NCBI GenBank assembly: GCA_903908025.1
Contig: CAIVQM010000480.1
Location: 1-11,810 of the forward strand
From: an uncultured bacterium
GTDB lineage: Bacteria; Actinomycetota; Actinomycetes; S36-B12
Direction of reading: 5' to 3'
DNA: 11,810 bases
Below are positions 1 through 7,263 of the stretch, in pieces. A program made the position numbers and the translations under genes. Numbering within the stretch: position 1 is the first letter of the stretch; every line of letters begins with the position of its first letter. The notes beneath the pieces are model-generated. The model was not told the origin of the DNA. It searched no databases and saw nothing but the letters and a program-made list of their open reading frames with translations.

Positions 1-1341
1 CCCCAGCCGGAGTCGGCGCTGCCGGCCGACACGATCGGCTTCGTGAAGCTCGACCTCGATCCGTCGGCGGGACAGAAGGTCAATGCGCTGCGCTTCCTGC
101 GCGACAACCTGCCGGCTGACATGGGTATCTCGGTCGATCCGGATTCGTCGGACCCGATCGGGGATGCGCTCACGAGTTCAGGGGTTTTCGACGGCGAGGA
201 CTTCACGTGGCAGGACATCGACACCTGGGTCGGTGACCGTGCGGCGGTTGCGGCCATCCCCACCGGTTCAGGCGAGGCGGCTCCGGTAGTCATCATCCGC
301 ATCGATGACGAGGCCGCGATGGCGTCCTTTCTTGCTGCCCACGCTCCGGACACCGCGTTCGCGATGGTGCGCGAGGGGTACGCCGTCTTCGCGGAGACGC
401 AAGACGCCGTACAGGCGGTGACCGGCGCCCAGAGCTGGCTGGCGGACTCGGCGTCATTCCAGGCCGACATGTCGCAGCTCGGTGGAGGTCAGATCGTCGT
501 GGGCTGGGCGGATGCCGCGGCGGCGCAGGCCGCGCAGCAGTCGATTGACGATCTTGTGGGCACCGACCTGCCATCGACCGAGGACTTCTCGCTGACCGGG
601 CGGGTCGCGATGGGACTCGCAGTGGAGCCCGATGTCCTGGAACTGCTGACCGTGGCCTCGGATTTCGCCGTCAACGGCGACACCCCGCCTTGGATGTCGC
701 CGAGTGCCGATCTCGGCTCGCTGCCGGCCGGTGTCGTGGCGGCCGTCACGTTCGGCAACCTCGGCGAGTACCTGGACGGGATCCTGGCTCTCAAAGCCGT
801 GAGCGACCTGGTGCCGGATTTGAAGGAGCAGGTGGACGCCCAGACCGGGCTGGGAGTCGATGACGTCATCGGCGTGCTGTCTACGACGATGACGGCATTC
901 GCGGTGGAGGGCGCGGGCGGCTTCGCGGACACTCCCCTCATCGGAGCCCGACTGGCGCAGACAGACGGGACAAGCTCCGCCACTGTCGGGAGCCTGCTGG
1001 AGGCTGGTGGGATGGTCGACGCGGTGCGTGTCGAGGACGGCACGGCGGCTGACGGCACCCCATATGTCGAACTGAGCTCATCCGACCAGGACGATCCCTT
1101 TGCGCAGTCGGGAGGCGGCGGCACACTGTCCGACCTACCGTCCTTCGACAAGGTGATCGTCAATGACGCGGCCATCGCGGCATTCGTCAACATGTCGAGT
1201 GTGTGGAAGTACATGGCGGCCCAGTCGCCCGACACGCAGACGTACCCGGACGTCACCGCTGCGGGGTTGGCGTACGAGATGGGCGCAGAGGGCGACAACG
1301 TCGCTCGCATGCGCCTGCGGGTGGCGTTCGACGGGCAGTAG
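1..1341 (+). CDS. DUF3352 family protein, 5' partial
   Basis: The reading frame is open from base 1 to the TAG at 1339-1341 (446 visible residues), so the GTG at 43 is not the real start. The in-frame bases before it encode PQPESALPADTIGF, which joins smoothly to KLDLDPSAGQK. The ALPADT...LDLDPSAGQK passage and the alternating acidic, Ala/Gly-rich body match the actinobacterial DUF3352 family. From family knowledge, such proteins usually begin with a short cytoplasmic tail and one membrane helix, so about 50-80 residues are probably missing upstream. The visible part has no cysteine and no obvious transmembrane helix, which fits an extracytoplasmic domain. No catalytic motif is visible and the function is unknown. 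It is convergent with the secreted protein gene ending at 1374. Confidence 0.8.
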   Translation, partial: PQPESALPADTIGFVKLDLDPSAGQKVNALRFLRDNLPADMGISVDPDSSDPIGDALTSSGVFDGEDFTWQDIDTWVGDRAAVAAIPTGSGEAAPVVIIRIDDEAAMASFLAAHAPDTAFAMVREGYAVFAETQDAVQAVTGAQSWLADSASFQADMSQLGGGQIVVGWADAAAAQAAQQSIDDLVGTDLPSTEDFSLTGRVAMGLAVEPDVLELLTVASDFAVNGDTPPWMSPSADLGSLPAGVVAAVTFGNLGEYLDGILALKAVSDLVPDLKEQVDAQTGLGVDDVIGVLSTTMTAFAVEGAGGFADTPLIGARLAQTDGTSSATVGSLLEAGGMVDAVRVEDGTAADGTPYVELSSSDQDDPFAQSGGGGTLSDLPSFDKVIVNDAAIAAFVNMSSVWKYMAAQSPDTQTYPDVTAAGLAYEMGAEGDNVARMRLRVAFDGQ

Positions 1342-1350
1342 TCCGGACAC

Positions 1351-1368
1351 GGTCGGCCGCGGCCGATC
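1351..1368. terminator. Possible bidirectional terminator hairpin
   Basis: The 32-base gap between two converging stop codons holds a perfect 14-base GC-rich palindrome, TCGGCCGCGGCCGA (1353-1366). A G.T and a G-C pair extend it by two bases on each side. There is no T-run on either strand, so this would be a short non-canonical terminator at best. Position is the main argument. Confidence 0.35.
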
Positions 1369-1373
1369 CCCGA

Positions 1374-1955
1374 TTAGGCGGCCGGCACGAGACCCCGCAC
1401 GAAGGCCTTGATCTGGGCGAGGGTCATGGCCTGGCTGTAGACCTCGATATGGGTCTTCGTCGGGCGGGCGGCGGAGCCCGGCAGCGTGACGATCGTGTAC
1501 CCCTGCTTCTTCACCAGGGCTTGGGTCGAGTGCGCGCACGTGGACTTCCCGCCCGCGCATGAGCCGAGCACCTGGGCGCGTGCCCCGTTGGCCGTGAAGG
1601 TGGCTGCCGGGCCGACCCCATCGGGCCCATCGGTGCAGCCGTCGGAGCCCGGCGACTCCTGCAGGGTGAGCCATGGGGTGGTGACGGTTGTCTGCTGTCC
1701 GTACTCGGCGGTGATGTAGTCGCTGCGACCGTTCCCGCAGGAGTTCACCTGGAAACTCGTGCGCGGCAGACCGAACGAGGTCATCGGCCCGTAGACGGTG
1801 TAGTCGACGCGCGGCTGCACGCGCTGGTACCGACCGAGATCGGGGCTGGCGTCGGCCGCCTGAGCTGCGGTCGCCGTGACGAGGCCACCGGATCCGAGGA
1901 GCAGTGCGGCGACGCAGGTGCGGGCGAGGATGCGCGATGCGAGGGGCATGGTCAT
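1374..1955 (-). CDS. Secreted four-cysteine protein of unknown family
   Basis: This is a 193-residue protein with a clear Sec signal peptide: basic residues at 8 and 12, a hydrophobic stretch about 13-30, and a likely cleavage after AQA at residue 33. The mature part has four cysteines (73, 107, 133, 140), enough for two disulfides, and is rich in Gly, Thr, Ser and aromatic residues. I do not recognise the family, and no enzyme motif or lipobox is seen. An in-frame TAG ten bases upstream of the ATG leaves only this ATG or the one two codons later as the start. Neither has a good Shine-Dalgarno sequence. The start lies 23 bases after the hydrolase stop on the same strand, so co-transcription and perhaps translational coupling are likely. 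Function is not assigned. Confidence 0.8.
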   Translation of the reverse strand: MTMPLASRILARTCVAALLLGSGGLVTATAAQAADASPDLGRYQRVQPRVDYTVYGPMTSFGLPRTSFQVNSCGNGRSDYITAEYGQQTTVTTPWLTLQESPGSDGCTDGPDGVGPAATFTANGARAQVLGSCAGGKSTCAHSTQALVKKQGYTIVTLPGSAARPTKTHIEVYSQAMTLAQIKAFVRGLVPAA

Positions 1956-1978
1956 TTCGGAACGCTAGCACCGCCGTC

Positions 1979-2905
1979 TCAGGAGAGGAATGCCTCAATC
2001 GCGTGTGCGGTCGGCCGTGGCTCCTGGAACAGGAACGAATGCCCGGCATGGGGGATCAGGCGCAGACGGGCACCGGGAATCGCCGCGGCAATGGTCCGCG
2101 AGTTCTCTGGCGGAGTCACGACGTCCTGCGTGCCGGTGATGACGAGGACCGGCATAGACAACGACTGCAGCGCAGAGAGGTTGGCGCTTGACGCCAGCCA
2201 CGGATCCTCCGCGGCGACCATGGCGTCGTACGTGGCTGCCGGTACGCGGTCCGGCGGAAAGTGACCCTCGTCGATCGCCGCATTGACGCGGTGAATGAAC
2301 GCCCAGCCCCGATCGCGACGGCCCGGTGGGTAGTTCGTGAGCACGTAGCCACGCGCGGTGGCATCGGCATCGGAGTCCTCCTCCTGCACCCACTCCGGCC
2401 CCAGCACTGTGCGCGGTCCACCGGGGTTGGTCCCGGCCAGGATCAAGGCATGCACTCGCTCGGGGAAGCGCACGGCAAGTCGCTGGGCCACGAAGCCGCC
2501 CATGGACCAGCCGAGTACATCCGCCTGCGCGTATTCGAGCCCGTCGATCATCGCGGCCGCATGCATGGCGAGTCGATCGAACGTCAGTCGCCCGGTCATC
2601 GGTGCGGAGGCGCCAAGCCCCGGGTAGTCGTAGACGATGACGCGCCGGTTTCGTGACAGAGCGGCCAGCAGAGCCGGGTCCCACTGCGACATGGGAGAGC
2701 CGGTGCCATTGATCAGAAGCAACGGGATGGCGGCGCTGGGTCCGACGACCGCGTAGGTCGTGCGGATGCCGTCGGCCTCGAGGACCTGCGGGTCGAGCCG
2801 CAGGGTGGACCCCCTATGAGCGGGTCCGGCCGCAGCCGACGGAGAGAGCGTCAGCAGAGATGTGACGAGGGCCAGGGCCACGAGGTGCGCTGCCCAGCGG
2901 CTCAT
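1979..2905 (-). CDS. Secreted alpha/beta hydrolase
   Basis: This is a 308-residue alpha/beta-fold hydrolase, exported by a signal peptide (residues 1-26, hydrophobic core LVALALVTSLLTL, then SAAAG). Numbered from this start, the triad is Ser134 in the elbow GWSMGG, Asp261 in GTQDVV and His289 in HAGHSF. The oxyanion-side motif is LLLINGTG (HG replaced by NG), and the DYPGLGAS strand motif typical of the family is present. The frame opens further upstream, to an ATG at 2971. I chose 2905 because it places the signal peptide at the N-terminus; neither ATG has a strong ribosome binding site. Close relatives include esterases, haloperoxidase-like and lactonase-like enzymes, so the substrate cannot be named. 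The secreted four-cysteine protein follows 23 bases downstream, and the gene is divergent from the barrel protein at 3100. Confidence 0.85.
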   Translation of the reverse strand: MSRWAAHLVALALVTSLLTLSPSAAAGPAHRGSTLRLDPQVLEADGIRTTYAVVGPSAAIPLLLINGTGSPMSQWDPALLAALSRNRRVIVYDYPGLGASAPMTGRLTFDRLAMHAAAMIDGLEYAQADVLGWSMGGFVAQRLAVRFPERVHALILAGTNPGGPRTVLGPEWVQEEDSDADATARGYVLTNYPPGRRDRGWAFIHRVNAAIDEGHFPPDRVPAATYDAMVAAEDPWLASSANLSALQSLSMPVLVITGTQDVVTPPENSRTIAAAIPGARLRLIPHAGHSFLFQEPRPTAHAIEAFLS

Positions 2906-3049
2906 CGCGCGCTGCCGGAAGGTTTCGGCGCACGTTTCATCGCAGCGAGCATGACGCCCATGGTCTCGCATCCATGCCCGGATCGGGGCACGGTGGGCTG
3001 CCTGTGACCAGGGGAACCTTCGGGCCGCCGCACCGAATACTCATGTTGG

Positions 3050-3091
3050 CTCAGGTGTGGTTCACTGCGGCAGCACCCGTGCCCACCTGAG
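3050..3091 (+). promoter_or_regulatory. Inverted repeat touching the ribosome binding site of the barrel protein
   Basis: CTCAGGTG (3050-3057) and CACCTGAG (3084-3091) form a perfect 8-bp inverted repeat with a 26-base loop. The right arm runs into the Shine-Dalgarno AGGAGAG (3090-3096) of the gene at 3100. It could be a leader hairpin limiting translation, or an operator in the 194-base divergent region (2906-3099). No convincing sigma-70-like promoter was found in that region. Confidence 0.3.
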
Positions 3092-3099
3092 GAGAGACC

Positions 3100-3591
3100 A
3101 TGCGCGTCCGCCATGCCCTGATCGGAGCGCTCTGCGCGCTCGGCCTCACCTTTGCTGCTGCCGCCCCTGCCGTTGCGGCACCGGACACCACGACCATCGT
3201 CCTAGTGCAGGCCAAGCCGGTCATCGTGCAGCTCTCTACCGCAGCGCTTGGCCAGACCGGATACTCATTCGCGTTCGCGGCAGACCTGAGCACCGCGGCC
3301 GGGAAGCGCGCCGGTGTCCTTGCCGGGACTGTGCTCACTGTCGACGTTGCTGCTGACCGCGTGATGGATACTGCGCGGCATCGCCAGCTGGTATTCCGGC
3401 TCAAGGGCGGCCAGCTCATGGCCCAGGGGCTGTCGTTCTACCCCGCGGCGAGCGCAGAACTCGCTGCGATGCGACCCGTCGTCATCGCGATCGTCGGTGG
3501 CACCGGGAAGTACATCGGGGCCAGCGGCGAGGTCAAGACAACGCGTCAGGGCGACGGGACGTACCGCCACGTGATCACCCTCGTTCGCTAA
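3100..3591 (+). CDS. Secreted allene-oxide-cyclase/dirigent-like barrel protein
   Basis: This is a 163-residue protein with a clean signal peptide (MRVRHALIG start, hydrophobic core about 8-24, likely cleavage after AVA at 24-26). The ATG has a good AGGAGAG three bases upstream. The mature part resembles the bacterial allene-oxide-cyclase barrel-like and dirigent-type beta-barrel families. It has an early strand with FAADLST and the segment AGVLAGTVLTVD. A KGGQLMAQGLSF strand follows, then the hallmark IVGGTGKYIGASGEV turn and a C-terminal TYRHVITLV strand. The GGTGKYxGAxG turn is the strongest evidence. In plants this fold makes jasmonate precursors or steers phenoxy radical coupling; bacterial members are largely uncharacterised, so no reaction is claimed. 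It has no cysteine after the signal peptide. It stands alone between the divergent hydrolase and the channel gene 83 bases downstream. Confidence 0.82.
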   Translation: MRVRHALIGALCALGLTFAAAAPAVAAPDTTTIVLVQAKPVIVQLSTAALGQTGYSFAFAADLSTAAGKRAGVLAGTVLTVDVAADRVMDTARHRQLVFRLKGGQLMAQGLSFYPAASAELAAMRPVVIAIVGGTGKYIGASGEVKTTRQGDGTYRHVITLVR

Positions 3592-3621
3592 GCCCACGTC
3601 GGAAGCCAAACCTGGCCCCGG

Positions 3622-3634
3622 ATCGTGACACGAT
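3622..3634. promoter_or_regulatory. 13-base palindrome upstream of the channel gene
   Basis: ATCGTG-A-CACGAT is a perfect 6-bp inverted repeat around one central base, about 40 bases before the channel start, where an operator could lie. Its 9-base core recurs in the divergent region at 7151-7159, but also once inside the channel coding sequence (4341-4349). Operator status is therefore speculative. Confidence 0.25.
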
Positions 3635-3674
3635 TCCGTTAGGGACGGGTTCACGAGGCGATCGGGGTGGAGCG

Positions 3675-5408
3675 GTGACAGCAGGCGCGGAACTCCGCGG
3701 GCACGTCGTGGTCTTCGGATTCCACGGCGTCGGCCGACGCGTCGTTCGCCAGCTGGCCAATGCCGGCCAGCAGGTCATCGTCGTCGATCCCGATGCCGAT
3801 CCCACGGAGCAGGAGGACCTGCAGCGCTGGGGAGTCACCTACCTCGTCGGCTACGGCCTGAGTCAGGACACCCTGCACGTCGCGAGCGTGGCCACGGCAC
3901 TGGCGGTGCTGTGTGTCACGGACGACGACGTGCGCAATATCCGACTTGCGCTTCTCGTCCGCGATATCTCACCCGATGTGCGCATCGTGGTGCGGATGGC
4001 GAATGCCTCGGTGGGCAAGGCACTTGCGTCGGTGACGCAGCCGGGAGCCGTGCTGAATGTCGCCGAGCTCGCGTCGATGTCCTTCGTTGAGACGGCCGTC
4101 CAGCGCACGACCCACGCGATCACCCTGGGCGGTACCGAGTTCTCCGTCGCGACGCTGCCGAGTCCCACCAGCGGAACTTTCGGGCTGCTGTGGGGGGAGC
4201 TGGCGCCCATCGCGGTGCAGCCAGTCGACGGCTCGCCGATCATGTCCGGACCGAGCCTGGACCACGAGGTTCAGCCTGGCGATCTGGTCACCTTGCTGGG
4301 TACTGAACAGGCGTTTCGGGAGGCCGGCCTCGAGCCCGAGCGTGACACGTTGACGGCGATTGGGCCCACCTTGCGTCGACGGGTCAAGGAGGCGCTGGCA
4401 GCGATGTCCGACGCGGTCGATCGGCCGTTCCGGATCGCCTTCGCCGTGCTCTCGGCACTTGCACTGCTGTCCGTCACGGTGCTGACCGTGGGATACGAGG
4501 AGCCCGACGGCAGCCGGATGAGCGTGCTCGATGCTGTGTACTTCACGGCAGAGACCATCGCGACGGTCGGCTTCGGCGACTTCTATTTCCGCGATCAAGG
4601 CACGTGGCTGCGGATCTGGGCGATCGTGCTGATCCTGCTGGGGGCCACACTGGTCGCCCTCTCAACCGCGTTGCTCACCAACGCCCTCGTGTCCCGTCGA
4701 CTCGCTCAGTCACTCGGTCGCCAGCGCGTTACCGGTATGGAGGGCCACATCGTCGTGATCGGGCTCGGTGCGGTCGGCAGCAAGGTGGCGATGGACCTGC
4801 ACGATGCCGGCTACGAGGTCGCCGTCATCGACAGCGGTGAGGGGCAGCGGTTCGTCCCTCAGATGCGAGCCGCCGGTATTCCCGTGCTGATCGGCGACGC
4901 GACCTTGCCGGAGACGCAGGCGGCCGCCGGCATCCATCGCGCGGCGGGCGTGGCCGTCCTCACCACCGATGACCTCGTGAACATCGAGACCGGACTGGCC
5001 GTGCGAGGTGTGGTCGGCGATCGACCGGTGCCGATCGCGCTGCGGGTGTTCAGCAAGAACCTCGCGCGGGTGATCGGCACCGGACTCGATGCCGGAATCG
5101 CACGTTCGATTGCCGAGCTGGCATCGCCGTGGTTCGTGGGCGCGGCGCTCGGGGTCGACGTACTCGGAACGTTCTACGTCGGCTCGACCCTGTTCATCGC
5201 GGTTCGACTGCCTGTGCCGTCGGGTGGCGGACTCGACGGTGTCGCGGTCGGTGATCTCCGTACGACCACGAGCATCGTTGCTGTGCAGCCTGCGGGCGCC
5301 GAGGACCTGCACTTCCCGCCGCGTCCCGACACCGTCCTGCGTGCCGGCGACAGTGCGTACCTCATCGGCCAGTATGAGGACCTGCTCGAGCTGCTGCAGC
5401 GGGCCTGA
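3675..5408 (+). CDS. Two-helix potassium channel with RCK domains on both sides of the pore
   Basis: This 577-residue protein has the order RCK_N (8-125), RCK_C (about 145-215), pore module (250-342), RCK_N (355-475), RCK_C (about 495-572). The pore module has helix 1 at about 253-273, a pore helix with the potassium filter TVGFGD at 297-302, and helix 2 at about 312-337. The first Rossmann motif is GFHGVG (15-20), with His where the middle Gly usually sits, and strand 2 ends in acidic Asp38. The second is a canonical GLGAVG (363-368) with Asp386. The protein should sit in the cytoplasmic membrane as a tetramer, with both RCK units in the cytoplasm forming a nucleotide- or ion-sensing gate. 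The ligand is unknown. The GTG start is preceded by GGTGGAG at short spacing. A longer N-terminus is possible but has no obvious start codon. The gene ends 10 bases from the convergent acyl-CoA ligase. Confidence 0.9.
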   Translation: MTAGAELRGHVVVFGFHGVGRRVVRQLANAGQQVIVVDPDADPTEQEDLQRWGVTYLVGYGLSQDTLHVASVATALAVLCVTDDDVRNIRLALLVRDISPDVRIVVRMANASVGKALASVTQPGAVLNVAELASMSFVETAVQRTTHAITLGGTEFSVATLPSPTSGTFGLLWGELAPIAVQPVDGSPIMSGPSLDHEVQPGDLVTLLGTEQAFREAGLEPERDTLTAIGPTLRRRVKEALAAMSDAVDRPFRIAFAVLSALALLSVTVLTVGYEEPDGSRMSVLDAVYFTAETIATVGFGDFYFRDQGTWLRIWAIVLILLGATLVALSTALLTNALVSRRLAQSLGRQRVTGMEGHIVVIGLGAVGSKVAMDLHDAGYEVAVIDSGEGQRFVPQMRAAGIPVLIGDATLPETQAAAGIHRAAGVAVLTTDDLVNIETGLAVRGVVGDRPVPIALRVFSKNLARVIGTGLDAGIARSIAELASPWFVGAALGVDVLGTFYVGSTLFIAVRLPVPSGGGLDGVAVGDLRTTTSIVAVQPAGAEDLHFPPRPDTVLRAGDSAYLIGQYEDLLELLQRA

Positions 5409-5418
5409 AGTCCTCGCG

Positions 5419-7119
5419 CTAGCGACGGTCCGGATGCTCCAACAGGTGTGTGCGCACCTCGCGGCGCAGCACCTTGCCGATCATTGATCGTGGCAATTCG
5501 TCGACGATGAACACCTGCCGCGGAACTTTGTAGGCCGTGAGGTGGAGGCGGGCGGCCTCGCGCACCTGCTCGGCATCGACGGAGCTGCCCGGTGCCACCA
5601 CGATCGCGGCGACCACCTGTTCGCCACCGGAGCCGTCCGGCAGGCCGACGACGGCCGCCTCCAGCACACCGGGGACCTGTTGCAGTACCTCCTCGACCTG
5701 TGAGGGGTAGACGTTGAAGCCGCCAGTGATGATGAGTTCCTTGATCCGATCGACGATGGTGATGAAGCCGTCATGGTCCATGACGACGATGTCGCCGGTG
5801 CGGATCCAGCCGCCGTCGAGCAGCGTCGCGGCGGTGTCGTCGGGACGGTTCCAGTAGCCGGCGAACACCTGCGGCCCGCGGATGAGCAGTTCACCCGAGT
5901 CCTCCTCCTCGCAGTCGCGCGTGGGGTCGTGGGGATCGACGATTCGGATGTCGGTTGACGGGAATGGGATGCCGACGGTGCCCGGCCGTCGCGTTGCGGC
6001 GATGGGGTTGCCGATGGTGACCGGCGACGTCTCCGTCATGCCGTATCCCTCGACGAGCAGGCCGCCGGTGGTCGCCTCCCACAGGTCGACGACGGGCGTG
6101 GGCAGCGGCATCGCGCCGGAGAGGGCGAAGCGGATCGAATGCAGGTCGGTCCCTTGGGCGTTGGCCGCCTCCGCGAGCGCTCGGTAGATGGGTGGCACGC
6201 CGGGCAGGAAGGTCGCCGGCCGCCGCTTCATGGCAGCGAGTGCCTGCTGGGCATCGAATCGCGGGAACAGGACCAGGGTTGCGCCGCTGCTGATCGCGAA
6301 GGTGAGGCACAGGGTCAGGCCGTAGGCGTGGAAGAGCGGCAGGACGGCGTAGATGACCTCCTCGCCGTCGACGAGACCCGGTACCCACGCGCGTCCTTGT
6401 GCGGCATTGGAGCGCAGGTTGCTGTGCGTGAGCATTGCGCCTTTCGGCACGCCGGTCGTTCCGCCGGTGTACTGCAGGACGGCGAGGTCCGATGCCGCTG
6501 GATGCGGATGATCGGCGGCGAGCGGCGCGCTGCGCGCGACGAGCTTCTTCCACGTGGGTACACCCGTGGCTGCTGCCGTCATGGCCGCGCGGGTAGTGCG
6601 TGCCTTGGCGATGGGTAGCCGCATGGCGACCCTCTTGCCCATGGGGAGCGCCGTGGTCATGTTCACTGCGACGATGGTCGTGAGATGCGTCTGCACCTGG
6701 ATTGCGTCGAGGGTCGGCACGACCTTGTCCCACGCGATCGCGAATCGCGCACCGCTGTCGGCGAGTTGGTAGGCGAGCTCCTCGGCGGTGTAGAGCGGAT
6801 TGCACTCCACGACGATCGCTCCCAGGCGCATCACGGCGTAGAACGCCACGACGTGTTGCGGGCAGTTGGGCAGGACCAGCGCTACGCGGTCACCGGGCTG
6901 GACGCCGAGCCCGCGCAGGGCTTCGGCTGCGCGCGCGACCTGCGTGCCCATTTCCCGGTAGGTGGTCGTGGCGCCGTAGAAGTCGAGCGCGATGCCGGTA
7001 TCGAAACGAGTCACGGCCGTGTCAAGTAGGTCGCACAGCGTCTCGTCGGTGATGTCGATTTCGGCCGGGACACTCTCGGCGTAGCTGCTCAGCCAGGGTC
7101 GGTCGGTCGTTGCGGACAC
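5419..7119 (-). CDS. Long-chain fatty-acid--CoA ligase, FadD type
   Basis: This is a 566-residue adenylate-forming enzyme that activates fatty acids to acyl-AMP and then acyl-CoA. Its motifs, numbered from this start, are the phosphate loop YTGGTTGVPKG (217-227), the aromatic/adenine motif EGYGMTE (357-363), the ATP-binding TGD (441-443) and the hinge and fatty-acyl signature DRIKELIITGGFNVYP (457-472). The catalytic lysine is in SMIGKVLRRE (Lys549). Length and the GYWNRPDDTAATL, LTAYKVP and ELPRS segments match the E. coli FadD type. The frame stays open to 7293. I chose the GTG at 7119 because GGAGG lies six bases upstream and the product then begins just before the first conserved segment. 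It is divergent from the ABC operon and convergent with the channel. Chain-length preference cannot be read from the sequence. Confidence 0.92.
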   Translation of the reverse strand: MSATTDRPWLSSYAESVPAEIDITDETLCDLLDTAVTRFDTGIALDFYGATTTYREMGTQVARAAEALRGLGVQPGDRVALVLPNCPQHVVAFYAVMRLGAIVVECNPLYTAEELAYQLADSGARFAIAWDKVVPTLDAIQVQTHLTTIVAVNMTTALPMGKRVAMRLPIAKARTTRAAMTAAATGVPTWKKLVARSAPLAADHPHPAASDLAVLQYTGGTTGVPKGAMLTHSNLRSNAAQGRAWVPGLVDGEEVIYAVLPLFHAYGLTLCLTFAISSGATLVLFPRFDAQQALAAMKRRPATFLPGVPPIYRALAEAANAQGTDLHSIRFALSGAMPLPTPVVDLWEATTGGLLVEGYGMTETSPVTIGNPIAATRRPGTVGIPFPSTDIRIVDPHDPTRDCEEEDSGELLIRGPQVFAGYWNRPDDTAATLLDGGWIRTGDIVVMDHDGFITIVDRIKELIITGGFNVYPSQVEEVLQQVPGVLEAAVVGLPDGSGGEQVVAAIVVAPGSSVDAEQVREAARLHLTAYKVPRQVFIVDELPRSMIGKVLRREVRTHLLEHPDRR

Positions 7120-7263
7120 AGCGGGCCTCCAAGTGGATGTTCGGACCCAGCGTGTCACGGCCGGGGTCGGGAGGCCTCGCCGGAGGTCCCGCCGTTTACG
7201 ATGAGCGAGCGCCGGCAGCCGATCGGGGTCGCGAGCCGTATCAGGGACGATCAAGGTGGAGCC
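7120..7263. promoter_or_regulatory. Divergent control region between acyl-CoA ligase and ABC operon
   Basis: These 144 bases must hold promoters for both directions. I see no clear -10/-35 pair. Visible structure: CGTGTCACG (7151-7159, the reverse complement of the core at 3624-3632), and a hairpin at 7169-7190 with arms GGGA+CCTC and GAGG+TCCC, a GG bulge and loop GCCG. The ABC ATPase start at 7264 is supported by AAGGTGGAG (7253-7261). The frame also opens at an ATG at 7201, which lacks a ribosome binding site. Confidence 0.4.
7126..7130 (-). promoter_or_regulatory. Ribosome binding site of the acyl-CoA ligase
   Basis: GGAGG on the minus strand, six bases before the GTG at 7119. It decides the start against the longer open frame reaching 7293, whose first 58 codons (RPALAHRKRR and similar) are Arg-rich and look non-coding. 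Confidence 0.8.

Noticed and set aside
489..1310. 273-codon open frame antisense to the DUF3352 gene
   Set aside because: Ser/Thr/Pro-rich low-complexity translation with no motif; the opposite strand carries the recognisable family.
1135..2049. Long open frame (304 codons) on the minus strand across the secreted protein gene
   Set aside because: Its translation is Arg/His/Pro-rich with no domain or signal, and it overlaps both the DUF3352 gene and the well-supported signal-peptide protein. It is an antisense or offset shadow typical of high-GC DNA.
2906..2971. N-terminal extension of the hydrolase from the ATG at 2971
   Set aside because: The 22 extra residues are charged and would bury the signal peptide; no ribosome binding site precedes that ATG.
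5891..6805. 304-codon open frame overlapping the acyl-CoA ligase in another frame of the same strand
   Set aside because: Arg/His-rich translation; the ligase frame contains all adenylation motifs through this stretch without interruption.
7201..7263. Upstream ATG for the ABC ATPase
   Set aside because: The ATG at 7264 has AAGGTGGAG just before it, and the extra 21 residues are Arg-rich and not conserved-looking.
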